DNA of 14,726 nucleotides. Source: Betaproteobacteria bacterium. Its GTDB lineage: Bacteria; Pseudomonadota; Gammaproteobacteria; Burkholderiales; Burkholderiaceae_C. The translations under genes were made by a program, and so were the position numbers. The stretch spans positions 1 to 14,726 of the forward strand of contig RFWA01000026.1 in NCBI GenBank assembly GCA_009922295.1. The letters are read 5' to 3'. Below are positions 1 through 7,702 of the stretch, in pieces (within the stretch, counting starts at the first letter, position 1; each line of letters begins with the position of its first letter). A model generated the notes under the pieces. That model saw only the letters and a list, made by a program, of their open reading frames with translations. It searched no databases and was not told the origin of the DNA.

Positions 1-50
1 CTCTTCGCGCTAAGGTGCAACTAGCCTTGGACGCAGTTGTAGGAGCCCCC

Positions 51-524
51 ATGCAGTCAAAAAAAATCGTCGAGCCCTCGAGTGCTGTGCGGGTCATTAA
101 AAAATACCCGAACCGACGTCTTTATGACACAGACACCTCGAGCTACATCACCTTGACGGAAGTTAAGCAATTGGTGATGGAGAGCGAGCCCTTTGTTGTT
201 CGCGATGCCAAAACTGGTGAAGATCTGACCCGGAGCATTTTGTTGCAAATCATCCTGGAAGAGGAGGCGAGCGGCTCGCCGATGTTTACCGCCCCAGTTT
301 TGGCCAGTGTGATCCGCTTCTACGGGCACTCTATGCAGGGGCTGATGGGTGGTTACCTCGAAAATAATATCCAGACTTTGGTGGACCTTCAGGTTCGCTT
401 TGCTGAGCAATCCAAAGGCTTGACACCGGAAACTTGGACGCAGCTTTTAGCCATTCAGGCCCCGGCACAACAGGGCAAATGCTGGGTGCGTTCGGCATCA
501 AGCGTTGATTTGCGTAATGTATGA
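51..524 (+). CDS. phaR: PhaR-type polyhydroxyalkanoate synthesis regulator, C-terminus frameshifted
   Basis: PhaR is a cytoplasmic repressor that binds DNA and polyhydroxybutyrate granules and controls phasin and PHB genes. The start at 51 is preceded by AGGAG at 41-45. Residues 13-73 form the PHB accumulation DNA-binding domain, with the hallmark KKYPNRRLYDT near residue 17 and LTEVKQLV near 35. Residues 78-120 match the following PHB_acc region (MFT...IRFYGH.MQG). After residue 139 the sequence leaves the family: the last 14 or so residues are unrelated. The usual family ending QMLGAFGIKR is encoded at 476-505 in another frame, followed by TGA at 506-508. A deletion of roughly 20-30 codons has therefore removed the C-terminal helical region and shifted the frame. 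The DNA-binding half may still fold; granule binding or oligomerisation is probably affected (inference). rimO follows after 12 bases. Confidence 0.85.
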   Translation: MQSKKIVEPSSAVRVIKKYPNRRLYDTDTSSYITLTEVKQLVMESEPFVVRDAKTGEDLTRSILLQIILEEEASGSPMFTAPVLASVIRFYGHSMQGLMGGYLENNIQTLVDLQVRFAEQSKGLTPETWTQLLAIQAPAQQGKCWVRSASSVDLRNV

Positions 525-536
525 GGTCATCAGCAG

Positions 537-1850
537 ATGAGTGAATTGGTTGTTAAAAGCAAAAGTGCCATGGGGCCTAAGGTCGGGTTTGTTAGTCTGG
601 GATGTGCCAAGGCGCTGACAGATTCAGAGCTGATTTTGACGCGGCTCAATGCTGAGGGTTACCAGACTTCCAAGACTTTCCATGACGCCGACTTGGTCAT
701 CGTCAACACCTGCGGCTTTATTGATGATGCTGTCAAGGAAAGCCTTGATACCATTGGGGAAGCCTTGGCTGTAAATGGCAAAGTGATCGTAACGGGATGT
801 CTCGGGGCCAAGGGGGGTGATGGTGGTGAAAACCTGGTCAGGCAGATGCATCCAAGCGTGCTCGCGGTGACAGGCCCACAAGCGACCCAGCAAGTGATGG
901 ATGCTGTTCATGCGGCTTTTCCTAAGCCGCATGAAGGCTGCAACCACCGCTGTACTTTTTGCATCATTCCGTCGATGCGTGGCGACTTGGTCTCTCGCCC
1001 GATTGGGGACGTACTTCGGGAGGCGCAAGCACTGTTGGAGGGCGGCGTCAAAGAGTTATTGGTCATTAGCCAGGACACGTCAGCTTATGGCGTTGACGTT
1101 CAATACCGTACAGGTTTCTGGAACGGTAAGCCCGTCAAGACGCGACTGCTGGAACTCGCGCAAGCCCTTGGCGATATGGCGCAACCTTACGGTGCCTGGG
1201 TGCGACTGCACTATGTCTACCCCTACCCCAGCGTTGACGCGGTACTCCCCCTGATGGCCTCAGGCAAGGTGCTGCCCTACTTGGACGTGCCCTTTCAGCA
1301 CAGCCATCCCGACGTACTTAAACGGATGAAGCGCCCGGCCAGCGGCGAAAAGAATTTGGAGCGGATTCAGCGTTGGCGTGAGACGTGTCCAGAAATCATT
1401 GTTCGCAGCACGTTCATTGCTGGGTTCCCTGGAGAGACAGAAGAAGAGTTTGCTCATTTGCTCGATTTCGTTCGTGAAGCGCAAATAGACCGCGCAGGTT
1501 GCTTTGCTTACAGTCCGGTTTCAGGGGCGGTGGCCAATGATATCGGCGGTATGTTGCCGGCTGAGGTGCGTGAAGAGCGGCGTGTGCGATTCATGGCTGT
1601 TGCTGAGGCTGTCTCCACGGCCAAACTGAAGCGACGCGTTGGCGCCACAATGCAGGTATTGGTCGACTCAGCGCCTTCAATGGGCAAAAAAGGTGGTACG
1701 GGACGATCTTATGCCGATGCGCCGGAGATCGATGGTGTGGTCAAGCTGCTCCCGCCAGAAAAGATCAGCAAGACGCTCAAAATGGGGGAGTTCACGCGGG
1801 CCAAGATCGTTGCGACTCAGGGGCATGACCTTGTGGCGCTGCCTATTTGA
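537..1850 (+). CDS. rimO: Ribosomal protein S12 methylthiotransferase RimO, with internal in-frame deletion
   Basis: RimO is a radical-SAM iron-sulfur enzyme that adds a methylthio group to an aspartate of ribosomal protein S12. The N-terminal UPF0004 domain carries cluster cysteines C23 (SLGCAKALTDSE), C59 (VNTCGF) and C88 (TGCLG). The radical-SAM motif CNHRCTFC gives C135, C139 and C142. A TRAM domain fills about 365-437. All six cluster cysteines are present. At H132-E133 (bases 930-935) the text jumps from FPKPH directly to EGCNHRC. Homologues I remember have about 28 more residues here, including the stretch ending YAYLKIS, which forms the first strand of the radical-SAM barrel. The reading frame is kept, so a 437-residue protein can be made, but losing that strand probably harms folding (inference). 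ATG 537 has GAGG at 523-526. A terminator lies just downstream. Confidence 0.9.
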   Translation: MSELVVKSKSAMGPKVGFVSLGCAKALTDSELILTRLNAEGYQTSKTFHDADLVIVNTCGFIDDAVKESLDTIGEALAVNGKVIVTGCLGAKGGDGGENLVRQMHPSVLAVTGPQATQQVMDAVHAAFPKPHEGCNHRCTFCIIPSMRGDLVSRPIGDVLREAQALLEGGVKELLVISQDTSAYGVDVQYRTGFWNGKPVKTRLLELAQALGDMAQPYGAWVRLHYVYPYPSVDAVLPLMASGKVLPYLDVPFQHSHPDVLKRMKRPASGEKNLERIQRWRETCPEIIVRSTFIAGFPGETEEEFAHLLDFVREAQIDRAGCFAYSPVSGAVANDIGGMLPAEVREERRVRFMAVAEAVSTAKLKRRVGATMQVLVDSAPSMGKKGGTGRSYADAPEIDGVVKLLPPEKISKTLKMGEFTRAKIVATQGHDLVALPI

Positions 1851-1877
1851 TGCCTTGGGCCCGAGGACATTTATGGC

Positions 1878-1909
1878 AAAAAAAAGCCGCTGTTCTCACA
1901 GCGGCTTTT
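1878..1909. terminator. Bidirectional Rho-independent terminator of rimO and tRNA-Leu
   Basis: An 8-bp GC-rich stem, GCCGCTGT (1886-1893) with ACAGCGGC (1898-1905), has a TCTC loop. It is flanked by A8 on the left and T4 on the right, so it gives a U-run on both transcripts, longer on the minus strand. It lies 27 bases after the rimO stop and downstream of the convergent tRNA gene, so it can end both. A weaker 6-bp inverted repeat, ATCAGA (1923-1928) with TCTGAT (1945-1950), lies between it and the tRNA. Confidence 0.85.
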
Positions 1910-1995
1910 AGCCAAAACTTAGATCAGATGCAATTAAAAGTACGTCTGATTTTCATTTATATTGGTGCCCAGGAAGGGACTCGAACCCCCACGAA

Positions 1996-2079
<84 letters not shown>

Positions 2080-2097
2080 ATCTCAGGAAAGAGAGAG

Positions 2098-2103
2098 ATT
2101 GTA
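2098..2103 (-). promoter_or_regulatory. Probable -10 box of the tRNA-Leu promoter
   Basis: On the minus strand TACAAT lies 18 bases upstream of the tRNA 5' end at 2079, the right distance for a short leader. No good -35 box is seen at 16-18 bp spacing. The box falls in the shortened gap between the tRNA and the first recognisable rnr codons. Confidence 0.4.
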
Positions 2104-2129
2104 TCAAAATTATTAGCCAGACCAGCGGC

Positions 2130-4251
2130 TTGCTGGACGAAATTGAAGGGACCGTTCAAGGTCACCGGGATGGCCACGGTTTCATTGCCAGAGAGGACGG
2201 CGAGGCAGATATCTATTTGCCTCCGAACGAAATGCGGGCAGTCCTGCACAAGGATCGGGTCAAAGCGCGAATCGTTCGCAGTGATCGAAAGGGTCGACCT
2301 GAAGGTCGCGTGCTAGAGATCGTAGAGAGGCCGAGTCAATCGATCATCGGGCGGCTGCTTCAGGAAAGCGGCATTTGGATTGTCGCGCCTGAGGATAAGC
2401 GCTACGGCCAGGATGTCATGATCCCCAAGGCTGCCACCGGTGCCGCAAAACCTGGGCAGGTTGTTGTTGTTGAGTTGACTGAACCCCCTTCGCTGTATGG
2501 TCAGCCCGTCGGTCGTGTCAAAGAGATCTTGGGAGAGGTTGATGACCCAGGGATGGAAATTGAAATTGCGGTTCGCAAGTACAGCGTGCCTCATGAGTTT
2601 TCGCAAGCCTGTATTGCCTTGGCGCGAGGCTTGCCAGACAAAGTGCGGCCTCAAGATAAACAACATAGAGTTGACCTGACCGACGTGCCACTCGTCACCA
2701 TCGACGGTGAAGATGCGCGTGATTTTGATGACGCCGTTTATTGTGAGCCGGCATCAATAGGCAAGGGCAAGTCTGCCTCACAAGGTTGGCGATTGTTGGT
2801 TGCGATAGCTGATGTCAGCCACTATGTCGAGAATGGCTCAGCGATTGACATCGATGCTTATGACCGTGCCACCAGCGTGTATTTTCCAAGGCGTGTCATC
2901 CCCATGCTGCCGGAGAAGTTATCCAACGGTCTTTGCTCGCTGAACCCGGAGGTTGAACGGCTGTGCATGGTGTGTGACATGCTGGTGACCCAGGACGGCG
3001 AGGTTTGCGCTTACCAGTTCTACCCAGCCGTTATGTGGAGTCATGCGCGTTTCACCTACACCGAAGTCGCTGCATTGCTGGCCAATACCCACGGCCCGGA
3101 AGCCACAAAAAATTGTGCCAAGGACCCGCAATGATGCCCACAAGCTGATTGAAGAGGCCATGCTGGCAGCCAATGTCTGCAGTGCCGATTTCATTTCGCA
3201 GAGCCGACAGCCTGGGCTTTACCGGGTTCATGAGGGGCCGACCCCTGAGAAGCAGGAACTGCTTCGCAACTACTTGAAGGCAATCGGCATCGGCCTGACG
3301 ATCAGCGACGACCCTTCGCCCGGTGAGTTCCAGGCAATTGCTGCGGCGACCAAGGATCGGCCGGATTCGCAGCAAATTCATTCCATGCTGCTACGTTCCA
3401 TGCAGCAGGCCATCTATACACCCATTAACAGTGGCCATTTTGGTTTGGCATTTGACGCTTACAGCCATTTCACCAGCCCGATACGCCGCTACCCGGACTT
3501 GCTGGTGCATCGCGTGATCAAGGCAATTCTGGCAAAGAGCCGGTATCAGTTGCCCATCTTGCCAATACCAGGCGAAGCCCATGCCAAGTTGGCAAGGCGG
3601 TTGGAAAAAAGTATGGCGTTGAAAGCTGCTGATCCAGGCCATAAACCTAAAAAAATCAGTCTCGAAAATCAGGCTTGGCAGGCTGCGGGGATGCATTGCA
3701 GCGCCAATGAACGACGGGCTGACGAGGCGAGCCGTGACGTTGAAGCTTGGCTCAAGTGCAAATACATGCGCGAACACCTGGGGGAAGAGTATGGTGGGGT
3801 CGTCAGCGCCGTGACCAGTTTTGGTATCTTCGTGACACTGGACGCGATGTACGTGGAAGGCTTGGTTCACATCACGGAACTTGGTGGCGAGTACTATCGT
3901 TTTGACGATGCTCGTCAGGAACTTCGCGGTGAGCGAACCGGTATGCGCTATGCCATAGGGTCAAGGGTCCGAGTGCAAGTGAGCCGAGTGGACCTTGACG
4001 GACGTCGAATTGATTTCCGTCTGGTTCATGAAAGTGATGGCCTCAACGCCAAGTCCGTCAAGGAAAAGTCCGTATTTCGCGATGCTGCTTTGTTGGGGGA
4101 GTCTGATAATCTGAACATAGACATTCCGACCAAACGGCGCAGAGCTCGAATCGCCGAACCACTGCCACGCGGTGACAAGTCAAGGGCCGGTGCTACCAAG
4201 CCAGGAAAGGGCGCTGCGAGTCCCAAGAGCAGCCGCAAGGCTAAGCGCTGA
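2130..4251 (+). pseudogene. rnr: Ribonuclease R (RNase R), broken by frameshifting deletion and lacking a clear start
   Basis: RNase R is a processive 3'-5' exoribonuclease for structured RNA and RNA quality control. The first frame runs to a stop at 3132-3134. It encodes cold-shock/OB domains (EGTVQGHRDGHGF, IYLPPNEMRAVLHKDRV) and the start of the RNB catalytic domain, with metal-binding aspartates in IDGEDARDFDDAV (about 2700-2735). At about 3102-3109 homology jumps frame: GPEA continues as KIVPRTRNDAHKLIEEAM in the frame that ends at 4251. That second part has the rest of RNB (HFTSPIRRYPDLLVHR, near 3465), an S1 domain (about 3790-4025) and a basic tail. About 45 residues, including the usual GAVDF stretch, are missing at the junction. 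No ATG precedes the first conserved residues except one inside the tRNA gene; TTG 2130 is only the best formal start. RNase R activity is very unlikely from this locus. Confidence 0.88.
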
Positions 4252-4259
4252 GTCTGGGA

Positions 4260-4850
4260 TCAGAGCAGATAAGGCCTGCTAAGAGATCCTGCGGTAAGAG
4301 CTGAGTGCATCGGCCAGTCGTCGGCTACTTAGCCGTATAGATACTCCGCGCGGCTAGCCGAACCTTGACCGTACTGGTACCCGGAAACCGCGAAGCTTCA
4401 AGGGTAAGCGGTGTCAACACGGTTAATTGGCCTCGGTCGAACCGCATTCGCACGGCGAATCGTGACGCTTGAGCCTGCAAAAGGGGTTTTATGCCGTCGG
4501 AATCAATCACGAGTCGGTGGCCGGAGGCCAGCAACTTAGGCAGCCAATTGGCGATCGCGGGTCCACCTCCGCAGCCGAAAACGATCGTTGTTTCGACATA
4601 TTCCAGCGAGCCGGCGACTTGCGCATCAATTCAGGCTGCAATACGCCAACCGTCAGATAAGCCCCGCCAGTCATGCCGGCAGCGCCCCCGATGATCCAAA
4701 GTAGATGCCGAGCGTCCGAAGCCAAACCCTATCTGCCAGGCCGCGACAGTGACCTGTGAAGGGCGCTTCATTGGAGTATCGATCGGCTTTAGTGAAACCT
4801 GTGTCGAGGCGCAATAAGCCATCACACCATGCTGTTCCGAGAGGGGAAGT
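4260..4850 (-). pseudogene. nnrD: Remnant of nnrD/YjeF-type ADP-dependent NAD(P)HX dehydratase
   Basis: The intact enzyme repairs hydrated NAD(P)H; bacterial forms are often fused to an NnrE epimerase. On the minus strand family blocks appear in order but in different frames. IIGGAAGMTGGAYL lies at about 4650-4695 and QPELM at about 4633-4647. TTIVFGCGGGPAIANWLP (4541-4591) is followed by ASGHRLVIDSDGI and then TVLTPLTLEASRFPGTST, in the frame stopping at 4325. A last block, ADDWPMHSALTAGSL (4281-4325), is in another frame and ends at TGA 4262-4260. The segment with the usual glycine-rich GTGDVLAG motif is absent. Upstream, 4726-4850 has weak resemblance to the NnrE-NnrD linker. At least two frame changes and two deletions are needed. 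It ends 8 bases from the convergent rnr stop. No function is expected. The family is reasonably sure, the upstream limit is not. Confidence 0.72.
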
Positions 4851-4907
4851 CACTCATCTAGGGGTTGCCGCAAGCCTAGTTGGCGTCTGGACTGGCTGTT
4901 CGGCTGT

Positions 4908-4913
4908 TATACT
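4908..4913 (+). promoter_or_regulatory. Probable -10 box of the rpsB promoter
   Basis: TATACT is a good -10 hexamer about 150 bases before rpsB. The best -35-like hexamer, TTGGCG at 4880-4885, is 22 bp away, which is too far, so the -35 element is weak or unconventional. There is no other clear promoter between the nnrD remnant and rpsB. Confidence 0.45.
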
Positions 4914-4919
4914 CGACCG

Positions 4920-5065
4920 GTTGAGCTGATGTCCATACGTGATTCTTAGCTCACAAATAATCAAACCAGCTTACACAAGGTGCTTCGTGACTGAGGTGGA
5001 CGTAAACGTCTGCGGTGTTCATGGAATAACAAGCTGGATTTTAGACCGAACCTTTGGAGTTAGAC
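4920..5065 (+). promoter_or_regulatory. 5' leader of rpsB
   Basis: About 145 bases of leader lie between the probable -10 box and rpsB. It holds one small hairpin, GACG (4999-5002), TAAA loop, CGTC (5007-5010), and a Shine-Dalgarno-like TGGAG at 5055-5059. Long rpsB leaders bound by S2 for feedback control are known in other proteobacteria. Whether this one belongs to that class cannot be told from sequence alone. Confidence 0.35.
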
Positions 5066-5818
5066 ATGTCAGTCACTATGCGCGAAATGCTCGAAGCTGG
5101 AGTTCACTTTGGACACCAAACTCGCTTCTGGAACCCCAAAATGGCACCGTTCATTTTTGGGCATCGCAACAAAATTCATATCATCAATCTTGAAAAATCC
5201 TTGCCAATGTTTCAGGAGGCTGCAAAATTTGCGCGGCAAATTTCTGCCAAACGCGGAACGGTGTTGATGGTCGGTACAAAGCGCCAGGCGCGCGAGACTG
5301 TTGCCCAGGAAGCGCAACGTGCTGGCGTGCCTTTTGTAGATCAGCGTTGGCTCGGAGGTATGCTGACGAATTTCAAGACCGTCAAGACATCGATCAAGCG
5401 GCTTAAGGACATGAAAATTCAGCAAGAGGCTGGGTTGGACGCCATGAGTAAAAAAGAGCAACTGATGTTTGCTCGGGAACTGGACAAGTTAGAGAAGGAC
5501 ATTGGCGGTATTCAAGATATGGCCGTTTTGCCCGACGCCATATTTGTGATTGATGTCGGTTACCACAAAATCGCGATAGCAGAGGCTAAAAAATTGGGTA
5601 TCCCTTTGATCGCTGTGGTGGACTCCAATCACTCGCCGGAAGGCATTGACTATGTGATTCCTGGCAATGACGACTCATCCAAGGCTGTTACCCTGTACGC
5701 ACGTGGCATTGCGGATGCCATTATTGAAGGGCGATCGAATGTTGTTGATGACCTCGTCAAAGCTGTTGTAGCCGAGAGCGCGGATGAATTCGTCGAAGTG
5801 AATGAGGTCTCCGCCTGA
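5066..5818 (+). CDS. rpsB: 30S ribosomal protein S2
   Basis: S2 is a structural protein of the small ribosomal subunit, bound late near S1. The 250-residue product is full length. Residues 11-26 carry the family signature AGVHFGHQTRFWNPKM. Later conserved blocks are GTVLMVGTKRQARE, VDQRWLGGMLTNF, the coiled-coil region near 120-155 (KKEQLMFARELDKLEKDIGGI) and the second signature PDAIFVID...EAKKLGIPLIAVVDSNHSP. ATG 5066 is chosen because of TGGAG just upstream and because family members start MSVTMREML; a TTG four codons earlier is less likely. It is the first gene of the intact block and is paired with tsf, as in most bacteria, with a terminator-like hairpin between them. Confidence 0.98.
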   Translation: MSVTMREMLEAGVHFGHQTRFWNPKMAPFIFGHRNKIHIINLEKSLPMFQEAAKFARQISAKRGTVLMVGTKRQARETVAQEAQRAGVPFVDQRWLGGMLTNFKTVKTSIKRLKDMKIQQEAGLDAMSKKEQLMFARELDKLEKDIGGIQDMAVLPDAIFVIDVGYHKIAIAEAKKLGIPLIAVVDSNHSPEGIDYVIPGNDDSSKAVTLYARGIADAIIEGRSNVVDDLVKAVVAESADEFVEVNEVSA

Positions 5819-5838
5819 GCTCTTTCCAACCCCGCTTC

Positions 5839-5866
5839 AAGGGGGGCTTCATTGCCCCCTTTTTTT
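5839..5866 (+). terminator. Terminator or attenuator between rpsB and tsf
   Basis: A strong hairpin, GGGGGGC (5841-5847) with GCCCCCT (5854-5860), has a 6-base loop and is extended by two A-T pairs. It is followed directly by a run of T to 5866. It starts 20 bases after the rpsB stop and lies 39 bases before tsf. Partial termination here would lower tsf expression relative to rpsB. No separate tsf promoter is obvious. Confidence 0.8.
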
Positions 5867-5904
5867 GATTTTTTGTATTACCCCAATCGATGATGGAGAG
5901 AAAA

Positions 5905-6828
5905 ATGGCTGCAATTACTGCAAGTATGGTCGCTGAACTTCGCGGGAAGACGGACGCGCCAATGATGGAGTGCAAACGTGCCCTGACCGAGGCTGAAGGC
6001 GATATGGCCAAGGCTGAAGAGTTGCTGCGCGTTAAGTTAGGAAGCAAGGCGGGCAAGGCTGCAGGGCGGATCACCGCAGAGGGCGTTGTCGTCTGCAACA
6101 TGGATCAGGGCATGGGGGCACTGCTTGAGGTCAATTGTGAGACTGATTTCGTAACGAAAAACGACAGCTTCCTGGCATTGGCCAATGCCGCTGCAGCCTT
6201 GGTGGTCAAATACGATCCGTCAGACGTTGCTGCGCTGAGCCAACTGTCTTACGCTCAAGACGGTTTTGGTCCAACGCTTGAAGACGTCCGCAAGGGCCTG
6301 ATTGGCAAAATTGGCGAGAACATGAGTTTCCGGCGGTTCAAGCGTTTCGCTTCTGGCAATCAATTGGCGTCTTACCTGCATGGCACGCGCATCGGGGTGG
6401 TGGTGGAATTCGCTGGTGGCGAGGCAGCTGCCAAAGACGTGGCGATGCATGTGGCTGCGATGAAACCAGTGGCACTCTCCAGTCAAGATGTTCCGGCTGA
6501 CTTGGTGGCGCGCGAGCGCTCGGTCGCAGCGGCTAAAGCAGCTGAAGATGCGGCCACAGCGACAGCCGCTGGCAAGCCTGTGCAGTCAGCAGAGATAGTT
6601 GCTAAGCGCATCGAGGGTGGCGTACAGAAATACCTGAAGGAAGTGTCTCTGTTTAACCAGCCTTTTGTTAAAAATGACAAGCAGACGGTTGAGCAAATGT
6701 TGAAGGCCACGGGCACTACCGTCAAGGCGTTCACTTTATACGTGGTTGGCGAAGGCATTGAGAAAAAAGTTGATGACTTCGCCGCCGAAGTAGCTGCTCA
6801 GGTGGCTGCCGCCAAGCAATCGGCCTGA
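5905..6828 (+). CDS. tsf: Translation elongation factor Ts
   Basis: EF-Ts is the guanine nucleotide exchange factor that releases GDP from EF-Tu. The 307-residue protein is full length. The N-terminal UBA-like domain holds TDAPMMECKRAL at residues 16-27. The core domain has EVNCETDFVTKNDSF, with the EF-Tu-contacting TDFV at 80-83. The dimerisation region and C-terminal domain follow (FNQPFVKNDKQTVEQML). ATG 5905 is preferred over in-frame ATGs at 5890 and 5893 because GGAGAG at 5894-5899 is well spaced for it and family members begin MAAITASMV. The gene sits between an attenuator-like terminator and a hairpin-bearing gap before pyrH. Confidence 0.97.
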   Translation: MAAITASMVAELRGKTDAPMMECKRALTEAEGDMAKAEELLRVKLGSKAGKAAGRITAEGVVVCNMDQGMGALLEVNCETDFVTKNDSFLALANAAAALVVKYDPSDVAALSQLSYAQDGFGPTLEDVRKGLIGKIGENMSFRRFKRFASGNQLASYLHGTRIGVVVEFAGGEAAAKDVAMHVAAMKPVALSSQDVPADLVARERSVAAAKAAEDAATATAAGKPVQSAEIVAKRIEGGVQKYLKEVSLFNQPFVKNDKQTVEQMLKATGTTVKAFTLYVVGEGIEKKVDDFAAEVAAQVAAAKQSA

Positions 6829-6837
6829 TCTCCGTGG

Positions 6838-6882
6838 TGGCAACACTGTCCAGTCGCACATCAGCGCGGGTGGACATTGCCA
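6838..6882 (+). other. Large imperfect hairpin in the tsf-pyrH gap
   Basis: TGGCAA (6838-6843) pairs with TTGCCA (6877-6882), and TGTCCA (6847-6852) pairs with TGGACA (6871-6876). Together they form a 12-bp stem with a 3-base bulge and an 18-base loop. No T-run follows, so it does not look like a Rho-independent terminator. It may act as an RNA processing or stability element (inference). Confidence 0.5.
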
Positions 6883-6919
6883 AGATTGAGCCCCGAAGCA
6901 ACTTCACCAAGAGACTGAC

Positions 6920-7642
6920 ATGACAAGTGCCAAACCAGCGCATAGGCGGATTTTGCTCAAGCTTTCGGGAGAAGCCCTGATGGGCGAAGACCAGTTTGGC
7001 ATCAACCGTGACACCATAGTCCGGATGGTGGATGAAATTGCAGAAGTCACCCGTCTTGGGGTCGAGGTTGCGGTAGTGATTGGTGGCGGCAATATTTTCC
7101 GTGGGGTGGCCGGCGGATCTGTGGGGATGGACCGGGCAACTGCTGACTACATGGGGATGTTGGCAACGGTCATGAACGCACTGGCCTTGGGGGATACGAT
7201 GAATAAGGCTGGTTTGACTGCGCGCGTGATGTCCGCCATTGCGATTGAACAGGTGGTGGAGCCCTATGTGCGACCGAAGGCGCTCCAGTATCTTGAAGAG
7301 GGCAAGGTGGTCATTTTTGCGGCGGGGACAGGCAATCCCTTTTTTACGACCGACACTGCTGCTGCCCTGCGAGGAGCTGAAATTGGCGCTGAAGTGGTGT
7401 TGAAAGCCACCAAAGTTGATGGCGTCTATACCGCAGACCCTAAAAAAGATCCTTCAGCAACGCGCTACCGTAGTCTATCGTTTGATGAGGCAATGGCACA
7501 GAATTTGGGCATCATGGATGCTACCGCCTTCGCCCTGTGCCGCGACCAAAAGCTTCCCATCAAGGTGTTTTCAATATTCAAGCATGGTGCCCTCAAGCGA
7601 GTGGTCATGGGGCAAGATGAGGGCACGCTTGTGCATGCTTGA
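6920..7642 (+). CDS. pyrH: UMP kinase (uridylate kinase)
   Basis: PyrH phosphorylates UMP to UDP with ATP, a cytosolic hexameric enzyme of pyrimidine nucleotide synthesis usually regulated by GTP and UTP. The 240-residue protein is full length and belongs to the amino-acid kinase fold. KLSGEAL (14-20) and GGGNIFRG (55-62) are the phosphate-binding loops. R72 and D76 in MDRATADYMGM match UMP contacts. TGNPFFTTD (137-145) and KVDGVYTADPKK are the family's later signatures. ATG 6920 agrees with the usual start of homologues, though its ribosome binding site (AAGAGA) is weak. It stands in the conserved order tsf-pyrH-frr, probably co-transcribed with both. Confidence 0.97.
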   Translation: MTSAKPAHRRILLKLSGEALMGEDQFGINRDTIVRMVDEIAEVTRLGVEVAVVIGGGNIFRGVAGGSVGMDRATADYMGMLATVMNALALGDTMNKAGLTARVMSAIAIEQVVEPYVRPKALQYLEEGKVVIFAAGTGNPFFTTDTAAALRGAEIGAEVVLKATKVDGVYTADPKKDPSATRYRSLSFDEAMAQNLGIMDATAFALCRDQKLPIKVFSIFKHGALKRVVMGQDEGTLVHA

Positions 7643-7654
7643 ACGTGTCAAAAT

Positions 7655-7675
7655 GCTGGCGTCCGACATGCCAGC
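7655..7675 (+). other. Short hairpin upstream of frr
   Basis: GCTGGC (7655-7660) and GCCAGC (7670-7675) form a 6-bp stem with a 9-base loop in the 60-base pyrH-frr gap. There is no U-run. It ends 15 bases before the frr Shine-Dalgarno sequence. Its significance is uncertain. Confidence 0.3.
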
Positions 7676-7702
7676 CATGGCGCGCAGCGCAAGGAATTAG
7701 AA

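Noticed and set aside
3043..4251. The second rnr frame as an independent gene of 402 residues, or a programmed frameshift
   Set aside because: The sequence is plainly the second half of RNase R. About 45 residues are missing at the junction, so frameshifting alone could not restore the enzyme.
4469..4694. Short plus-strand open frames in the rnr-rpsB gap as small genes
   Set aside because: They have no recognisable domains, and the opposite strand there carries the nnrD remnant.
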